The notes under the pieces are model-generated. The model saw only the letters and a list, made by a program, of their open reading frames with translations. It did not search any database and was not told the DNA's origin. The position numbers and the translations under genes are program-made. Below, piece after piece: positions 54,931-64,000 of a DNA stretch of 64,000 bases. Numbering within the stretch: position 1 is the first letter of the stretch; every line of letters starts with the position of its first letter. This DNA is from Metallosphaera yellowstonensis MK1 (lineage in GTDB: Archaea > Thermoproteota > Thermoprotei_A > Sulfolobales > Sulfolobaceae): positions 603,740-667,739 of the forward strand of contig NZ_JH597770.1 in NCBI RefSeq assembly GCF_000243315.1, in the 5' to 3' direction.

Positions 54931-56629
54931 ATGTTGCCCAGCGGAGCTAGGCTAGTAGTTGACGCTCTCAAAAGGGAAGGAGTAAGTACCATATTCGGTA
55001 TCCCCGGACTCACGAATATGCCCATCTATGACGCCTTCCTGGAGGACCTTCAAAATGGTGAGTTGAGACATGTACTAATGAGACATGAACAGGCAGCAGC
55101 TCACGCTGCAGACGGTTACGCTAGAGCCTCAGGGAAACCCGGCGTATGTACGGCGACTTCTGGACCCGGTGCCACTAACCTCGTGACAGGGATGGTCACG
55201 GCTTATTGGGACAGTTCCCCGGTCGTTGCAATAACCGGACAAGTAGTTAGGTCTGTAATAGGAAAGATGGCGTTCCAAGAGGCTGACACACCAGGTATAT
55301 TCGCTAACGCCACGAAGTATGTGGTCCAGGTCAAGAACATCCACGAAATACCTCTCTGGATCAAGAACGCCTTCTTCATCGCCACCACAGGGAGACCTGG
55401 ACCGGTAGTGGTAGATATCCCGAGGGATGTCCAGTTGGAGAAGGTAGATGATGTGAAGTGGCCAGAGAAGCCCAACGTCAAAGGCTATAGACCTTTCAGA
55501 ACGATAATAGATACGGTTAAGATAAAGAGGGCAGCAGAGATTTTAATTGAGGCAGAGAGGCCCATAATTCTCGCCGGGACCGGTGCGGTTTGGTCTAACT
55601 CGACCCCAGAGATCCTAGAGCTCTCCGAGCTTCTGGGAATCCCCATGGTCTCAACTCTACCTGGGAAGTCGGCCATACCTCACGATCATCCCCTGTTCCT
55701 TGGGGCCATGGGCTACTACGGGAGGGCAGAGGCCTCTATGGCGGCACTGGAGTCTGATGCCATGCTCATCGTTGGGGCGAGGCTGAGCGATAGAACTTTC
55801 ACCTCCTACGACGAGATGGTGGAGACTAGAAAGAAATTCATAATGATAAACATAGATCCCACGGACTCAGAGAGGGCCTTTAAGATAGACGTCCCACTGT
55901 ATGGAGATGCCAAGGTCTTACTGAGGGAGATAATAAGTGCAGTTCGCTTGGTCGGCAGAAAGAAAGATAACACGGCGTGGATCAGAAGAGTCAAAGAGCT
56001 TAGGGATTATTACTCTCAGTATTACTATCACGAAGAGGACGGAAAGCTGAAACCGTGGAAGATACTCAAGACCATAAGGAACGCCATTCCGAGAGACGCC
56101 ATAGTCACCACGGGCGTGGGACAGCACCAGATGTGGTCAGAGGTGTTTTGGGAAGTCTTAGAACCTAGGACCTTCCTTTCCTCCACAGGGATGGGAACCA
56201 TGGGTTTCGGTTTACCTGCCGCCATGGGAGCTAAGATGGCGAGGCCTGACAAGGTAGTGGTGGATCTGGACGGAGATGGTTCTTTCCTGATGACAGGAAA
56301 TAACTTAGCCACGGCTGTGGATGAGCACATCCCAGTCATCGCTGTGATATTCGACAACAGGACACTGGGACTGGTCAGACAGGTCCAAGATCTATTCCAG
56401 AGCAAGAGGGTAGTGGGTGTCGACTACGGTCCATCTCCAGACTTCGTTAAGTTAGCTGAGGCCTACGGAGCTTTAGGCTTCAACGCCACTAGCTACGACG
56501 AGATCTCGAGATCCATAAACATAGCCATTAAGGAGAACGTTCCTGCAGTGATCAGGGTACCTATAGATAAGGAAGAGCTGGCTCTCCCAACCCTTCCACC
56601 AGGAGGAAAACTGAAGCAGGTGATAGTGC

Positions 56630-56652
<23 letters not shown>
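54931..56652 (+). CDS. ilvB: Acetolactate synthase large subunit
   Basis: The 573-residue ThDP enzyme joins two pyruvates (or pyruvate and 2-ketobutyrate) in valine, leucine and isoleucine synthesis. The catalytic Glu is in LMRHEQAAAHAADGYARA (about 49-66); the ThDP motif GDGSFLMTGNNLATAVDEH lies near 448-466. It is the first gene of ilvB-N-C. A second out-of-frame ATG frame (54882-54950) overlaps the start. A weak TATA-like CTATAC 22 bases upstream may give a second, leaderless promoter. Confidence 0.96.
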
Positions 56653-57998
<1,346 letters not shown>

Positions 57999-58001
57999 CA
58001 C

Positions 58002-58006
58002 TTTTT
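58002..58006 (+). terminator. T5 run after ilvC
   Basis: TTTTT begins four bases after the ilvC stop codon, a plausible archaeal terminator for the ilv operon. Confidence 0.4.
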
Positions 58007-58064
58007 AAGTTTGGATTGTAAAATTATTGGGATTTATACGGTTCTAGGTTTAGACGTGAAGAAT

Positions 58065-58086
58065 CCTGCCCCCTTCTATGGGCAGG
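58065..58086. repeat. GC-rich hairpin upstream of hjc
   Basis: CCTGCCC (58065-58071) pairs with GGGCAGG (58080-58086) around an 8-base loop. In form it resembles the IS end hairpins at 328-347 and 1564-1583, but the stem sequence differs. No transposase remains nearby. It may be a terminator structure or an IS scar. Confidence 0.4.
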
Positions 58087-58132
58087 GACAAAACTACTCA
58101 TTTTTATAACTCTCCCTTTGTATAAAACTCTC

Positions 58133-58567
58133 GTGAATTACAGGAAGAGAAGGGGAACGGAAGAGGAGAGAAGGATCCTCACCCTCCTGAGGGATAGGGG
58201 GTTTGCAGTTATAAGATCCCCTGCCAGCGGAAGTAAAAGGAAAGATCCGGTGCCCGACATCGTGGCGATGAAGGACGGGGTCATACTCTTGATAGAAGTC
58301 AAGAGCAGGAGAAACGGAAAGCAGGTTTATGTGAAGAGGGATCAGGCGGAGGGAATACTGGAGTTCGCCCACAAGAGTGGGGGAGAGCTCTTCTTAGCAG
58401 TGAAGAGACCCAGGGAACTCAGATTCCTTAAGTTCTCAGAGCTCAGGAGAACAGATGGAGGAAACTTCGTGGCCACGGAGGACGCCATTAGAGCCGGGTT
58501 GGACCTGGACGCGCTAGTTCGTTACGTGGAGTCCAAGTTCAGTAAACCCTTGGACTCATTCCTGTGA
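58133..58567 (+). CDS. hjc: Holliday junction resolvase Hjc
   Basis: The 144-residue archaeal resolvase cuts four-way DNA junctions during recombination and repair. The nuclease-superfamily site is D42 (VPDIVA), E55 and K57 (LIEVKS), with acidic residues at 10-12; D42 and E55 coincide with the numbering of characterised Sulfolobus Hjc when GTG 58133 is the start. That GTG is 26 bases after a TTTTTATAA box (58101-58109), supporting it over a TTG 15 bases upstream. The 3' end overlaps the convergent pina gene by 12 bases. Confidence 0.94.
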   Translation: MNYRKRRGTEEERRILTLLRDRGFAVIRSPASGSKRKDPVPDIVAMKDGVILLIEVKSRRNGKQVYVKRDQAEGILEFAHKSGGELFLAVKRPRELRFLKFSELRRTDGGNFVATEDAIRAGLDLDALVRYVESKFSKPLDSFL

Positions 58568-60082
58568 TTCCTCATCCTGTAACTTTATCCTTATCTTCAC
58601 CCCATGTTTCTTCTCTATCCTCCTTAACTTCGAGTTTACCTTCCTATTGAACTTAGAGATTTCACCCTTAGGTATCTCTACTACATATTCGCCTCTCTCG
58701 CTCTTCACAGTGGCCCCTGGGATAACGCTCGTTATAGCCCTTGATATCCTGTTCTCCACCGTGTTCAAACTCAACCTTCCCACAGGTACTATCATGGTTT
58801 GCTCCCCGAACACGTAGATCTCATACTCAACCTTGTCGTTAAGGAAATCCTTTATCTGAACCACTGGTCTAGCCAAGTCCGCTTCCCTGAGGCCCTCAGG
58901 AACCTTAACCGTCATCTCCAGGCTGTAAACCTTCTCCACCGATCCCTTATTTATGAACAGGACTGTGTCCAGTATGCCTGGAATAGTGCCTAGGTCTACC
59001 CTGTTGAGGAACCTGTGGATAGCATCTATGGGAGTTGTGGCGTGAACTACGCCGATCATGCCTATACCGGCTAGCCTGAGGTCTATGTAAAGCCTGAAGT
59101 CCTCGTCATTTCTCATCTCGTCATAGACAGTGTAGTCGGGTCTACTCAGTAGGAGTATGTCGTGAAGCTCGCCTATCTCCGCATAGTTCTTGGAGTACTG
59201 CGTAATATCAGGCGGAAGGTGCATGTCTCTAGGGGACTCTATGGTCTTGACTATCTTGCCTAACTTCATGTAATGTTCGGCTAAGGCCTGAGCAAAAGTC
59301 GTCTTACCCATGCCTGGAGAGCCAGCTATCAGTATACCTTCTGCCCTCGACTCAAGTCTCCTGATGAGTTCTGGGTTTAGGGAGTACTCCTCCAGTTTCT
59401 TCTTAGCCACTGGCCTGGTCGCGGTGATCTCCCATCCGTCAGAGAGCGGGGGTCTGGTTATGACGATCCTGTAGTTACTTAGTTGTACTATAGTGGACCC
59501 CTTCCTCTCAATCTCTATGAACGAACCCTTCATCCACCTTATGGAGTTGAGTATCTCTGAGACTATCTTCTTTATCTCCTGACTGGATAATGGAGAGTCC
59601 TGAAGGACTATGAACTCCCAATCCCCAGGTCTTCCCTTCTTGGCCTTCGGTACGGCATCTTCCTTAAGGTGAACGCTCATGGTGCTTCCGTCAAAGAACT
59701 TCTCTATGGTCAATGGCTCCATGAGGGGTTCCAGAAATTTCACTTTGATACCCAATATCTCGCTCACCTTCCTCTGCACCTCGTCGGCGGTGAGGAGCTC
59801 ACAACCCCTCTCGGCACAGTAGTCCCTGAGCTCCTGCTCGACAGAGCCTCCTGGAGACCCTACTATTTCCACGGGGAAGAGATATCTCTCGGAGAGCTCC
59901 TTGAGCCTATTTATCTCTTCCAGGGCTATATCACTGGTCACCAGCCCCTGTCTAGACTCCTCCTCCAGTTGTCTCAACAAGGCCCTGTGAATCAAGAAGG
60001 ACCCGTTTATCATGTTTCTTTCCACGTATCTAGAGATTCCCTGCAATAGGGAACTCTTATCCAGCATGAACTCACTGGGCAA
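58556..60082 (-). CDS. pina: PINA, PIN-domain ATPase for Holliday junctions
   Basis: The 508-residue protein has an N-terminal PIN domain (LDKSSLLQGIS, IALEEINRL; about 6-115), a VirB11/PilT-like ATPase with Walker A AGSPGMGKTT at 253-262 and a DE-containing Walker B (YDEMRNDEDF), and a C-terminal KH-like domain (about 430-505). PINA of Sulfolobus has been described as an ATPase that migrates Holliday junctions and works with Hjc. The hjc gene lies tail to tail here, supporting the pairing. The start may be TTG 60082 or the ATG five codons later. Confidence 0.88.
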   Translation of the reverse strand: MPSEFMLDKSSLLQGISRYVERNMINGSFLIHRALLRQLEEESRQGLVTSDIALEEINRLKELSERYLFPVEIVGSPGGSVEQELRDYCAERGCELLTADEVQRKVSEILGIKVKFLEPLMEPLTIEKFFDGSTMSVHLKEDAVPKAKKGRPGDWEFIVLQDSPLSSQEIKKIVSEILNSIRWMKGSFIEIERKGSTIVQLSNYRIVITRPPLSDGWEITATRPVAKKKLEEYSLNPELIRRLESRAEGILIAGSPGMGKTTFAQALAEHYMKLGKIVKTIESPRDMHLPPDITQYSKNYAEIGELHDILLLSRPDYTVYDEMRNDEDFRLYIDLRLAGIGMIGVVHATTPIDAIHRFLNRVDLGTIPGILDTVLFINKGSVEKVYSLEMTVKVPEGLREADLARPVVQIKDFLNDKVEYEIYVFGEQTMIVPVGRLSLNTVENRISRAITSVIPGATVKSERGEYVVEIPKGEISKFNRKVNSKLRRIEKKHGVKIRIKLQDEESQE

Positions 60083-60122
60083 AAGATCTTTCCCCTTCTG
60101 AGCAATTTACGTTCTAGGAAGT

Positions 60123-60129
60123 AAAAAAA
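60123..60129 (-). terminator. U7 terminator after pdxT
   Basis: Seven A residues on the plus strand (U7 in the transcript) directly follow the pdxT stop codon at 60130-60132, a strong archaeal termination signal for the pdxS-pdxT operon. Confidence 0.6.
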
Positions 60130-60726
60130 CTACTTCTTAGCTATCTCCACGAAATAGCTGTGAACCTTAGTGGTCCCAGAGAGTTCAGGATGGAAGGTCG
60201 TGGCTAGCATACCTCCCTCCTGAGCCATGACTATAACATCGTTGAGTGTAGCCAGGGCCCTCGCCTTTCCCCAAACCTTAGTTATTGCCGGGGCCCTGAT
60301 GAATACGAACCTCTCCTTTTCTCCATCTATCTCTGAGAGATCCACCGTGGCCTCGAAACTCTCCCTCTGCCTTCCATAGTAGTTTCTCACCACAGAGGAG
60401 TTCATGGAGCCTATTAGAGGCTGATTCTTCTTTCCAACCTTCGCATCAACTACGTCCTTGGAGAGCATTATGGCACCGGCACAAGTTCCCATCACGGGAA
60501 GACCTTGCGTGATCTTCTCCTTAAGTGGTTCCAACAATCCCAACCTAGAGGCTATCATACCAATCGTTGTACTCTCTCCCCCAGGGATGATGATAGCGTC
60601 AACATCTAAGTCCTTAGCTCTCTTCACTTGTATTACCTCTCCTCCTCCCCTCTCCTGGAGGACCCTCTTCATCATTAGGTAGTGCTCCTCAAAGCTTCCC
60701 TGGTACGCCAGTACACCGACCTTCAT
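60130..60726 (-). CDS. pdxT: PLP synthase glutaminase subunit
   Basis: The 198-residue amidotransferase supplies ammonia to PdxS. Nucleophile Cys82 in [10 protein letters not shown]; His/Glu in TFHPELSG near 178-180; [10 protein letters not shown] is diagnostic for PdxT. The ATG overlaps the pdxS stop by 4 bases. Confidence 0.96.
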   Translation of the reverse strand: MKVGVLAYQGSFEEHYLMMKRVLQERGGGEVIQVKRAKDLDVDAIIIPGGESTTIGMIASRLGLLEPLKEKITQGLPVMGTCAGAIMLSKDVVDAKVGKKNQPLIGSMNSSVVRNYYGRQRESFEATVDLSEIDGEKERFVFIRAPAITKVWGKARALATLNDVIVMAQEGGMLATTFHPELSGTTKVHSYFVEIAKK

Positions 60727-61736
60727 ACTCCCCTCACCTGCATTAACTCCTCTGGCTTAAGCGTTCTTATGTCCATCCCCATCATGGACTTATGTTCGCT
60801 TATCATTTTCTGCGCCTCTAGTACGACCTCAGGGTCCTCCCAACAGGAGGTGGCCAGGACTATCGCCTTAGCTCTCTCCAAGGGATCTTGGCTCTTAAAT
60901 ATTCCAGAACCGACGAATATTCCATCCGAGCCGAGCCACATCATGAGTGCTGCGTCTGCTGGAGTAGCGATACCTCCGGCTGCAAAGTTCACAACGGGAA
61001 GCCTATTGAGCTTGGCTGTTAGCTCCAGAAGCTGGTAGGGCACTTGCATCTCTCTGGCCTTCTTGACCCTGTCCTCCTCACTCATGAACTTGACGGCCCT
61101 GATCTCCGAGTTGACTATCTTCATGTGCTTTACCGCCTCACTGACGTTTCCGGTTCCAGGTTCCCCCTTAGTCCTTATCATGGATCCTCCTTCCGATATC
61201 CTCCTTAGGGCTTCTCCCAGGTTTCTTGCACCGTTGACGAAGGGAACTTTGAACTCCCACTTGTTGATGTGATGCTCCTCGTCAGCTGGAGTGAGGACTT
61301 CGCTCTCATCTATCATATCCACTCCTAAGGCCTCCAAGACTTTGGCCTCATAATAGTGGCCTATCCTGACTTTGGCCATCACTGGTATGGTGATGGAGTT
61401 CATGACCTCTTCTATCACCTTAGGGTCAGCCATTCTCGCCACTCCTCCAGCCTTCCTAACGTCGTAGGGTAATTTGTCGAGAACCATCACCGATACTGCC
61501 CCAGCCTCCTCGGCTATCCCCGCCTGCTCCACGTTAGTCACGTCCATAACTACCCCTCCCTTCTGGAATATGGGGAAGGCGTGCTTTACATAAGTGGTGC
61601 CTTGGATAGGTGAAAGGTCTGTTCTAAGCTCAGGCAGGAAGGAGAGATACCCATCTCCTTTAAGTACGTCCCTCACTTCGGCTAACCTATAGAAGAACTC
61701 CTCGATTTCGTGAAAGGATAGCTCATAAAGTCTCAT
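60723..61736 (-). CDS. pdxS: PLP synthase subunit PdxS
   Basis: The 337-residue barrel enzyme builds pyridoxal phosphate from ribose 5-phosphate, glyceraldehyde 3-phosphate and ammonia. [19 protein letters not shown], the Lys in MAKVRIGH and [17 protein letters not shown] are family signatures. The N-terminal 45 residues are an extension beyond the usual 290-300 residue core. A TTATAA box at 61761-61766 is 26 bases upstream of the ATG, so the message is leaderless. PLP is the cofactor of HisC in this window. Confidence 0.96.
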   Translation of the reverse strand: MRLYELSFHEIEEFFYRLAEVRDVLKGDGYLSFLPELRTDLSPIQGTTYVKHAFPIFQKGGVVMDVTNVEQAGIAEEAGAVSVMVLDKLPYDVRKAGGVARMADPKVIEEVMNSITIPVMAKVRIGHYYEAKVLEALGVDMIDESEVLTPADEEHHINKWEFKVPFVNGARNLGEALRRISEGGSMIRTKGEPGTGNVSEAVKHMKIVNSEIRAVKFMSEEDRVKKAREMQVPYQLLELTAKLNRLPVVNFAAGGIATPADAALMMWLGSDGIFVGSGIFKSQDPLERAKAIVLATSCWEDPEVVLEAQKMISEHKSMMGMDIRTLKPEELMQVRGV

Positions 61737-61749
61737 AAGTAAATCGTAG

Positions 61750-61947
61750 ACAAATTTAAGTTATAAGCTTACGCCAGGGTATTACGAAATCACTGACCAA
61801 GTTTACAGATATAGGGACCAGTTGAAGGGTAAAATCAAGCAGATGAAATTGAGAGTTTTTGGAAATGTCACGAATGTTATGATTGAACTCCCTCCAGGAT
61901 GGAACCAGAGGTCTAAAACGAAGCTGAGAAAAGAGCCCTCAACTTAA
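61750..61947 (+). pseudogene. Possible gene remnant
   Basis: An open frame of 65 codons with gene-like composition (YYEITDQVYRYRDQLKG, then VMIELPPGWNQRSK) runs from just after a TAG to TAA at 61945-61947, but has no start codon before ATG 61843, which would leave 34 residues. It may be the 3' part of a broken gene, perhaps a former mobile-element protein judging by the basic end. No homology can be stated. It fills much of the 279-base gap between pdxS and rps26e. Confidence 0.3.
61761..61766 (-). promoter_or_regulatory. TATA box of pdxS
   Basis: TTATAA is centred 27 bases upstream of the pdxS ATG at 61736. Confidence 0.55.
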
Positions 61948-62015
61948 ACCCCAAAGGTAACACGAAATGATGACAAAATTAGCGAAGGCCACGGCTGAGG
62001 CGAGTGACTTCAACG

Positions 62016-62303
62016 TCAGTATATCCTTGCTCTAGACTTCCTCTCATCCTCGGCCCTTATCTTAATGAGTCCGTAGTGGACTGCACAGTTCACACAATAG
62101 CACTTCGTGACAGGATATCTCGTTATTATTGCCCCCTTCTTCTCTAGCTCGTTTGCTAGAGCTGCATCGACTGGGCTGTACGTCCTAGTTACACAAATGG
62201 CCTTGTCCTCTGGAACCCTGGCACCACAGTTGTCGCACATTATAGTACCTACGTGGCCTTTGTCGCCCTTTCTCCTGCCCCTATTCTCTCTCTTCTTAGG
62301 CAA
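62016..62303 (-). CDS. rps26e: Ribosomal protein eS26
   Basis: The 95-residue small-subunit protein has the eukaryote/archaeal eS26 zinc-binding Cys residues (CDNCG, then CYCVNC) and the basic N-terminus PKKRENRGRRKG. The TTG at 62303 is chosen because it follows GGAGGTG with good spacing and gives the family start; a GTG at 62324 would add seven residues that merely translate the Shine-Dalgarno region. It lies just downstream of proS in the same direction. Confidence 0.92.
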   Translation of the reverse strand: MPKKRENRGRRKGDKGHVGTIMCDNCGARVPEDKAICVTRTYSPVDAALANELEKKGAIITRYPVTKCYCVNCAVHYGLIKIRAEDERKSRARIY

Positions 62304-62337
62304 TAACTTTACACCTCCTGACACTTACCACCAATAT

Positions 62338-63780
62338 CTAATAAGTTTTTGCCACTCTAAGAGAATTCTTAGCTCCCCTTCCACAAATCACACATTTTCC
62401 CTCTCCGTTTGGGATTAAGGGAGATCCCAGTACTCTAGCTTGGACCTCTTCCTCCACCTTAAGTCCGCAAGTCTCGGAACCGCACCACGGAACCTCAGCT
62501 ATCCCCCCTCTCTCCGAGAGGTACTTCTTGACCCCCTGAATGTCCTCGAACCTCTTCACCCTCTCCTTGAAGTCTCTCCAGGCCCTCTCGGCGAGATCCT
62601 TCTGTATCGTTGCGAGTGTCTCCCTAATTGCCGGCACCAACTCATCCCTCTTAACCGACTTACCCTCCAGCGTGTCCCTCCTCTTGAGGAAGACCGTGTC
62701 GTTGTCCAGTTCTCTTGGGCCTATCTCTGCCCTGATGGGAACTCCTCTCATCTCCCAATAGTAATACTTCTCCCCGGGAGTCCTCTCATCGCTCCCGTCC
62801 AATACCGAGCTTATTCCAGCGGAGTTTAACGTGGAGTTGATCTGCCTAGCGAACTCGAGCAACTTAGCTTGTGTCTGTTCGTCCTTAGCTGGAATAGGTA
62901 TAATGACAACAAGCACTGGCGCTATCGAGGGGGGTAGGACTGGGCCGTGATCGTCTCCGTGCAAGGCGATCACTGTAGCTACAACCCTGTCCGATATTCC
63001 GTAACTGGTCTGATGGGGGTAATCTGAGGTGTTGTCGGCCTTAGTTACCTTGTAGTCCATAGCCTTGGTGAAGTGCTGACCCAGGTGGTGAGCAGTACCT
63101 ATTTGAAGGGCCCTCCCGTCCGGCATCAGTGTGTCGAAGGCGATGGTATACTCCGCCCCGGCGAATTTGTCCCACTCTGGTCTCCTGGAGATGAGGTAGG
63201 GTATCCCGAGAGTGTCGAAGAACTTGCTATATATCTGAACTGCCTCCTCAACCTGCTTTGCTGCCTCTTCGTAGGTCATGTGAACCGTGTGTGCCTCCTT
63301 AAAGGTGGTCAGCTCCCTCACCCTTATCATGGGTCTTGTGGCCTTGGTCTCGTATCTGAAGACGCTCACTATCTGATAGAACTTCTTAGGTAGCTGTGAA
63401 TATCCCTTCAACCAGAGCGACTCCATGAAGGTTATTGCCACCTCCGACGTGGGCCTCAGGGCCAACTTAAGTTCCAATTCCTCCTCCCCTCCCTTGGTCA
63501 CCCAGAAGACCTCTCTCTCGAACCCCTTGACGTGCTCGGATTCCTTCCTCAATAGATCCTCGGGCACGAGAAGCGGGAAGAGGACTTCCTCGTGTCCGGT
63601 CTCATCCAAGAGCCTCCTGATGAGGTTGATGATGTTCTGCCTTATCTTGAAACCATAGGGCATCCACACCCCTACTCCCTTGACCGGATAACGACCGTAA
63701 TCGTATATTTCTGCTTCAGACAGGACTCGGTCAAACCACTCACTAAAATTAGACGACCATTTCTGCCTACTTACCTTCAT
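62338..63780 (-). CDS. proS: Prolyl-tRNA synthetase
   Basis: The 480-residue class II enzyme is of the archaeal/eukaryotic type. Motif 2 is [23 protein letters not shown] (split over about 142-164), with LRPTSEVAI before it, and the C-terminal zinc domain has CGSETCG and CVICGRG. Length is normal for this type. ATG start. It precedes rps26e by 35 bases. Confidence 0.97.
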   Translation of the reverse strand: MKVSRQKWSSNFSEWFDRVLSEAEIYDYGRYPVKGVGVWMPYGFKIRQNIINLIRRLLDETGHEEVLFPLLVPEDLLRKESEHVKGFEREVFWVTKGGEEELELKLALRPTSEVAITFMESLWLKGYSQLPKKFYQIVSVFRYETKATRPMIRVRELTTFKEAHTVHMTYEEAAKQVEEAVQIYSKFFDTLGIPYLISRRPEWDKFAGAEYTIAFDTLMPDGRALQIGTAHHLGQHFTKAMDYKVTKADNTSDYPHQTSYGISDRVVATVIALHGDDHGPVLPPSIAPVLVVIIPIPAKDEQTQAKLLEFARQINSTLNSAGISSVLDGSDERTPGEKYYYWEMRGVPIRAEIGPRELDNDTVFLKRRDTLEGKSVKRDELVPAIRETLATIQKDLAERAWRDFKERVKRFEDIQGVKKYLSERGGIAEVPWCGSETCGLKVEEEVQARVLGSPLIPNGEGKCVICGRGAKNSLRVAKTY

Positions 63781-63824
63781 GACGGGTTATTGCAATAAAG
63801 GAGGAACTAAAAAATGTTTAGGAC

Positions 63825-64000
63825 TTAGAACTTTCCGAAGAGCATCAGCACAGCGAACAGGATCCCGTATACAGCTATCCCTTCACCTATGGCGACGAAG
63901 ATGAGCACTGTACCGAACATTTCCCTTTTCTCTGTGAGGACACCTATTCCCGCAGCAGCTGCCATCCCCACTGCCATTCCTGCACCTATTGCAGCCAATC
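63825..64000 (-). CDS. atpK: A-type ATP synthase subunit K (3' part)
   Basis: The last 58 codons of a proteolipid subunit are seen. The visible part covers the end of one glycine/alanine-rich transmembrane helix ([16 protein letters not shown]), a polar loop ([10 protein letters not shown]) and a second helix carrying the ion-binding Glu in [13 protein letters not shown], ending LMLFGKF. The 5' end lies beyond the window. It forms the rotating c-ring of the archaeal ATP synthase. Confidence 0.93.
   Translation of the reverse strand, partial: LAAIGAGMAVGMAAAAGIGVLTEKREMFGTVLIFVAIGEGIAVYGILFAVLMLFGKF

Noticed and set aside
54882-54950. Second upstream frame overlapping the ilvB start as a gene
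   Set aside because: The 22 codons show no recognisable feature and no Shine-Dalgarno site; noted only as part of the leader finding.

Overview
The window reads as a stretch of a thermoacidophilic crenarchaeal chromosome of the order Sulfolobales, probably Metallosphaera or a close relative. This is an inference from several things: an ESCRT-III (CdvB-type) protein, a PINA/Hjc recombination pair, ArgX-type arginine biosynthesis, a Ser-type PyrD with PyrK, eS26 and an archaeal A-type ATP synthase K subunit. Codon use is rich in AGG/AGA, TTG and GTG starts are frequent, and TATA boxes lie about 26 bases upstream of start codons (leaderless transcripts). No tRNA, rRNA or CRISPR array was seen. 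The only mobile element is a TnpB-only IS200/IS605-type insertion at 328-1583.

Layout. 1-1600: tail of an upstream gene, a gene-poor stretch and the tnpB element. 1688-3310: a 3-hydroxyacyl-CoA dehydrogenase-like gene divergent from a translin-like gene. 3307-10891 (minus): arginine/carbamoyl-phosphate operon argG-argH-carA-carB-argX. 10981-11724: two small DNA-binding-type proteins. 11771-20445 (minus): purine operon purC-purS-purQ-purL-purF-purF2-purD-purM, in which the second PurF has lost its glutaminase nucleophile. 20546-27382: a mixed region (tRNA-binding OB protein, Nog1-type GTPase, QueE, Taw3, a dihydrolipoamide dehydrogenase-like enzyme, HTH protein, ESCRT-III protein, AbrB-PhoU protein, JAMM-like protein). 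27348-32581: de novo pyrimidine cluster, pyrE-pyrF leftward and pyrB-I-K-C-D rightward from one shared promoter. 32578-37885: small unknown proteins, MarC, an Lrp regulator, a Zn-ribbon protein, a radical SAM enzyme and serS. 37910-44657: SufT-like protein and the nine-gene histidine operon hisC-G-A-B-F-D-E-H-I. 44725-54664: leuS, cobalamin adenosyltransferase, a tRNA thiolation enzyme, AdoMet decarboxylase, isoprenoid-lipid enzymes, a circularly permuted GTPase and a HAD phosphatase. 54931-57998: branched-chain operon ilvB-ilvN-ilvC behind a structured 266-base leader region. 58133-61736: hjc and pina (convergent) and pdxS-pdxT. 62016-64000: rps26e, proS and the 3' end of the ATP synthase K gene.

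Five anabolic pathways (arginine, purines, pyrimidines, histidine, branched-chain amino acids) plus pyridoxal phosphate sit within 60 kb. They are linked by shared metabolites: carbamoyl phosphate from CarAB feeds both ArgG/H and PyrB, and PRPP is used by PurF, PyrE and HisG. Genes inside operons mostly overlap by 1-8 bases (ATGA, GTGA or TTGA junctions), which implies translational coupling. First genes tend to be leaderless, while some internal genes carry GGTGAT-type Shine-Dalgarno sites.

Most notable for follow-up are the ilvB leader (nested inverted repeats plus a 14-codon mini-ORF rich in Leu/Val/Ile), a perfect 18-bp palindrome at the lpd promoter, the glutaminase-dead PurF paralogue, a flavoprotein gene with no canonical start codon after speD, a JAMM-like protein with altered metal-site spacing, and a Zn-ribbon protein that resembles half of transcription factor S.
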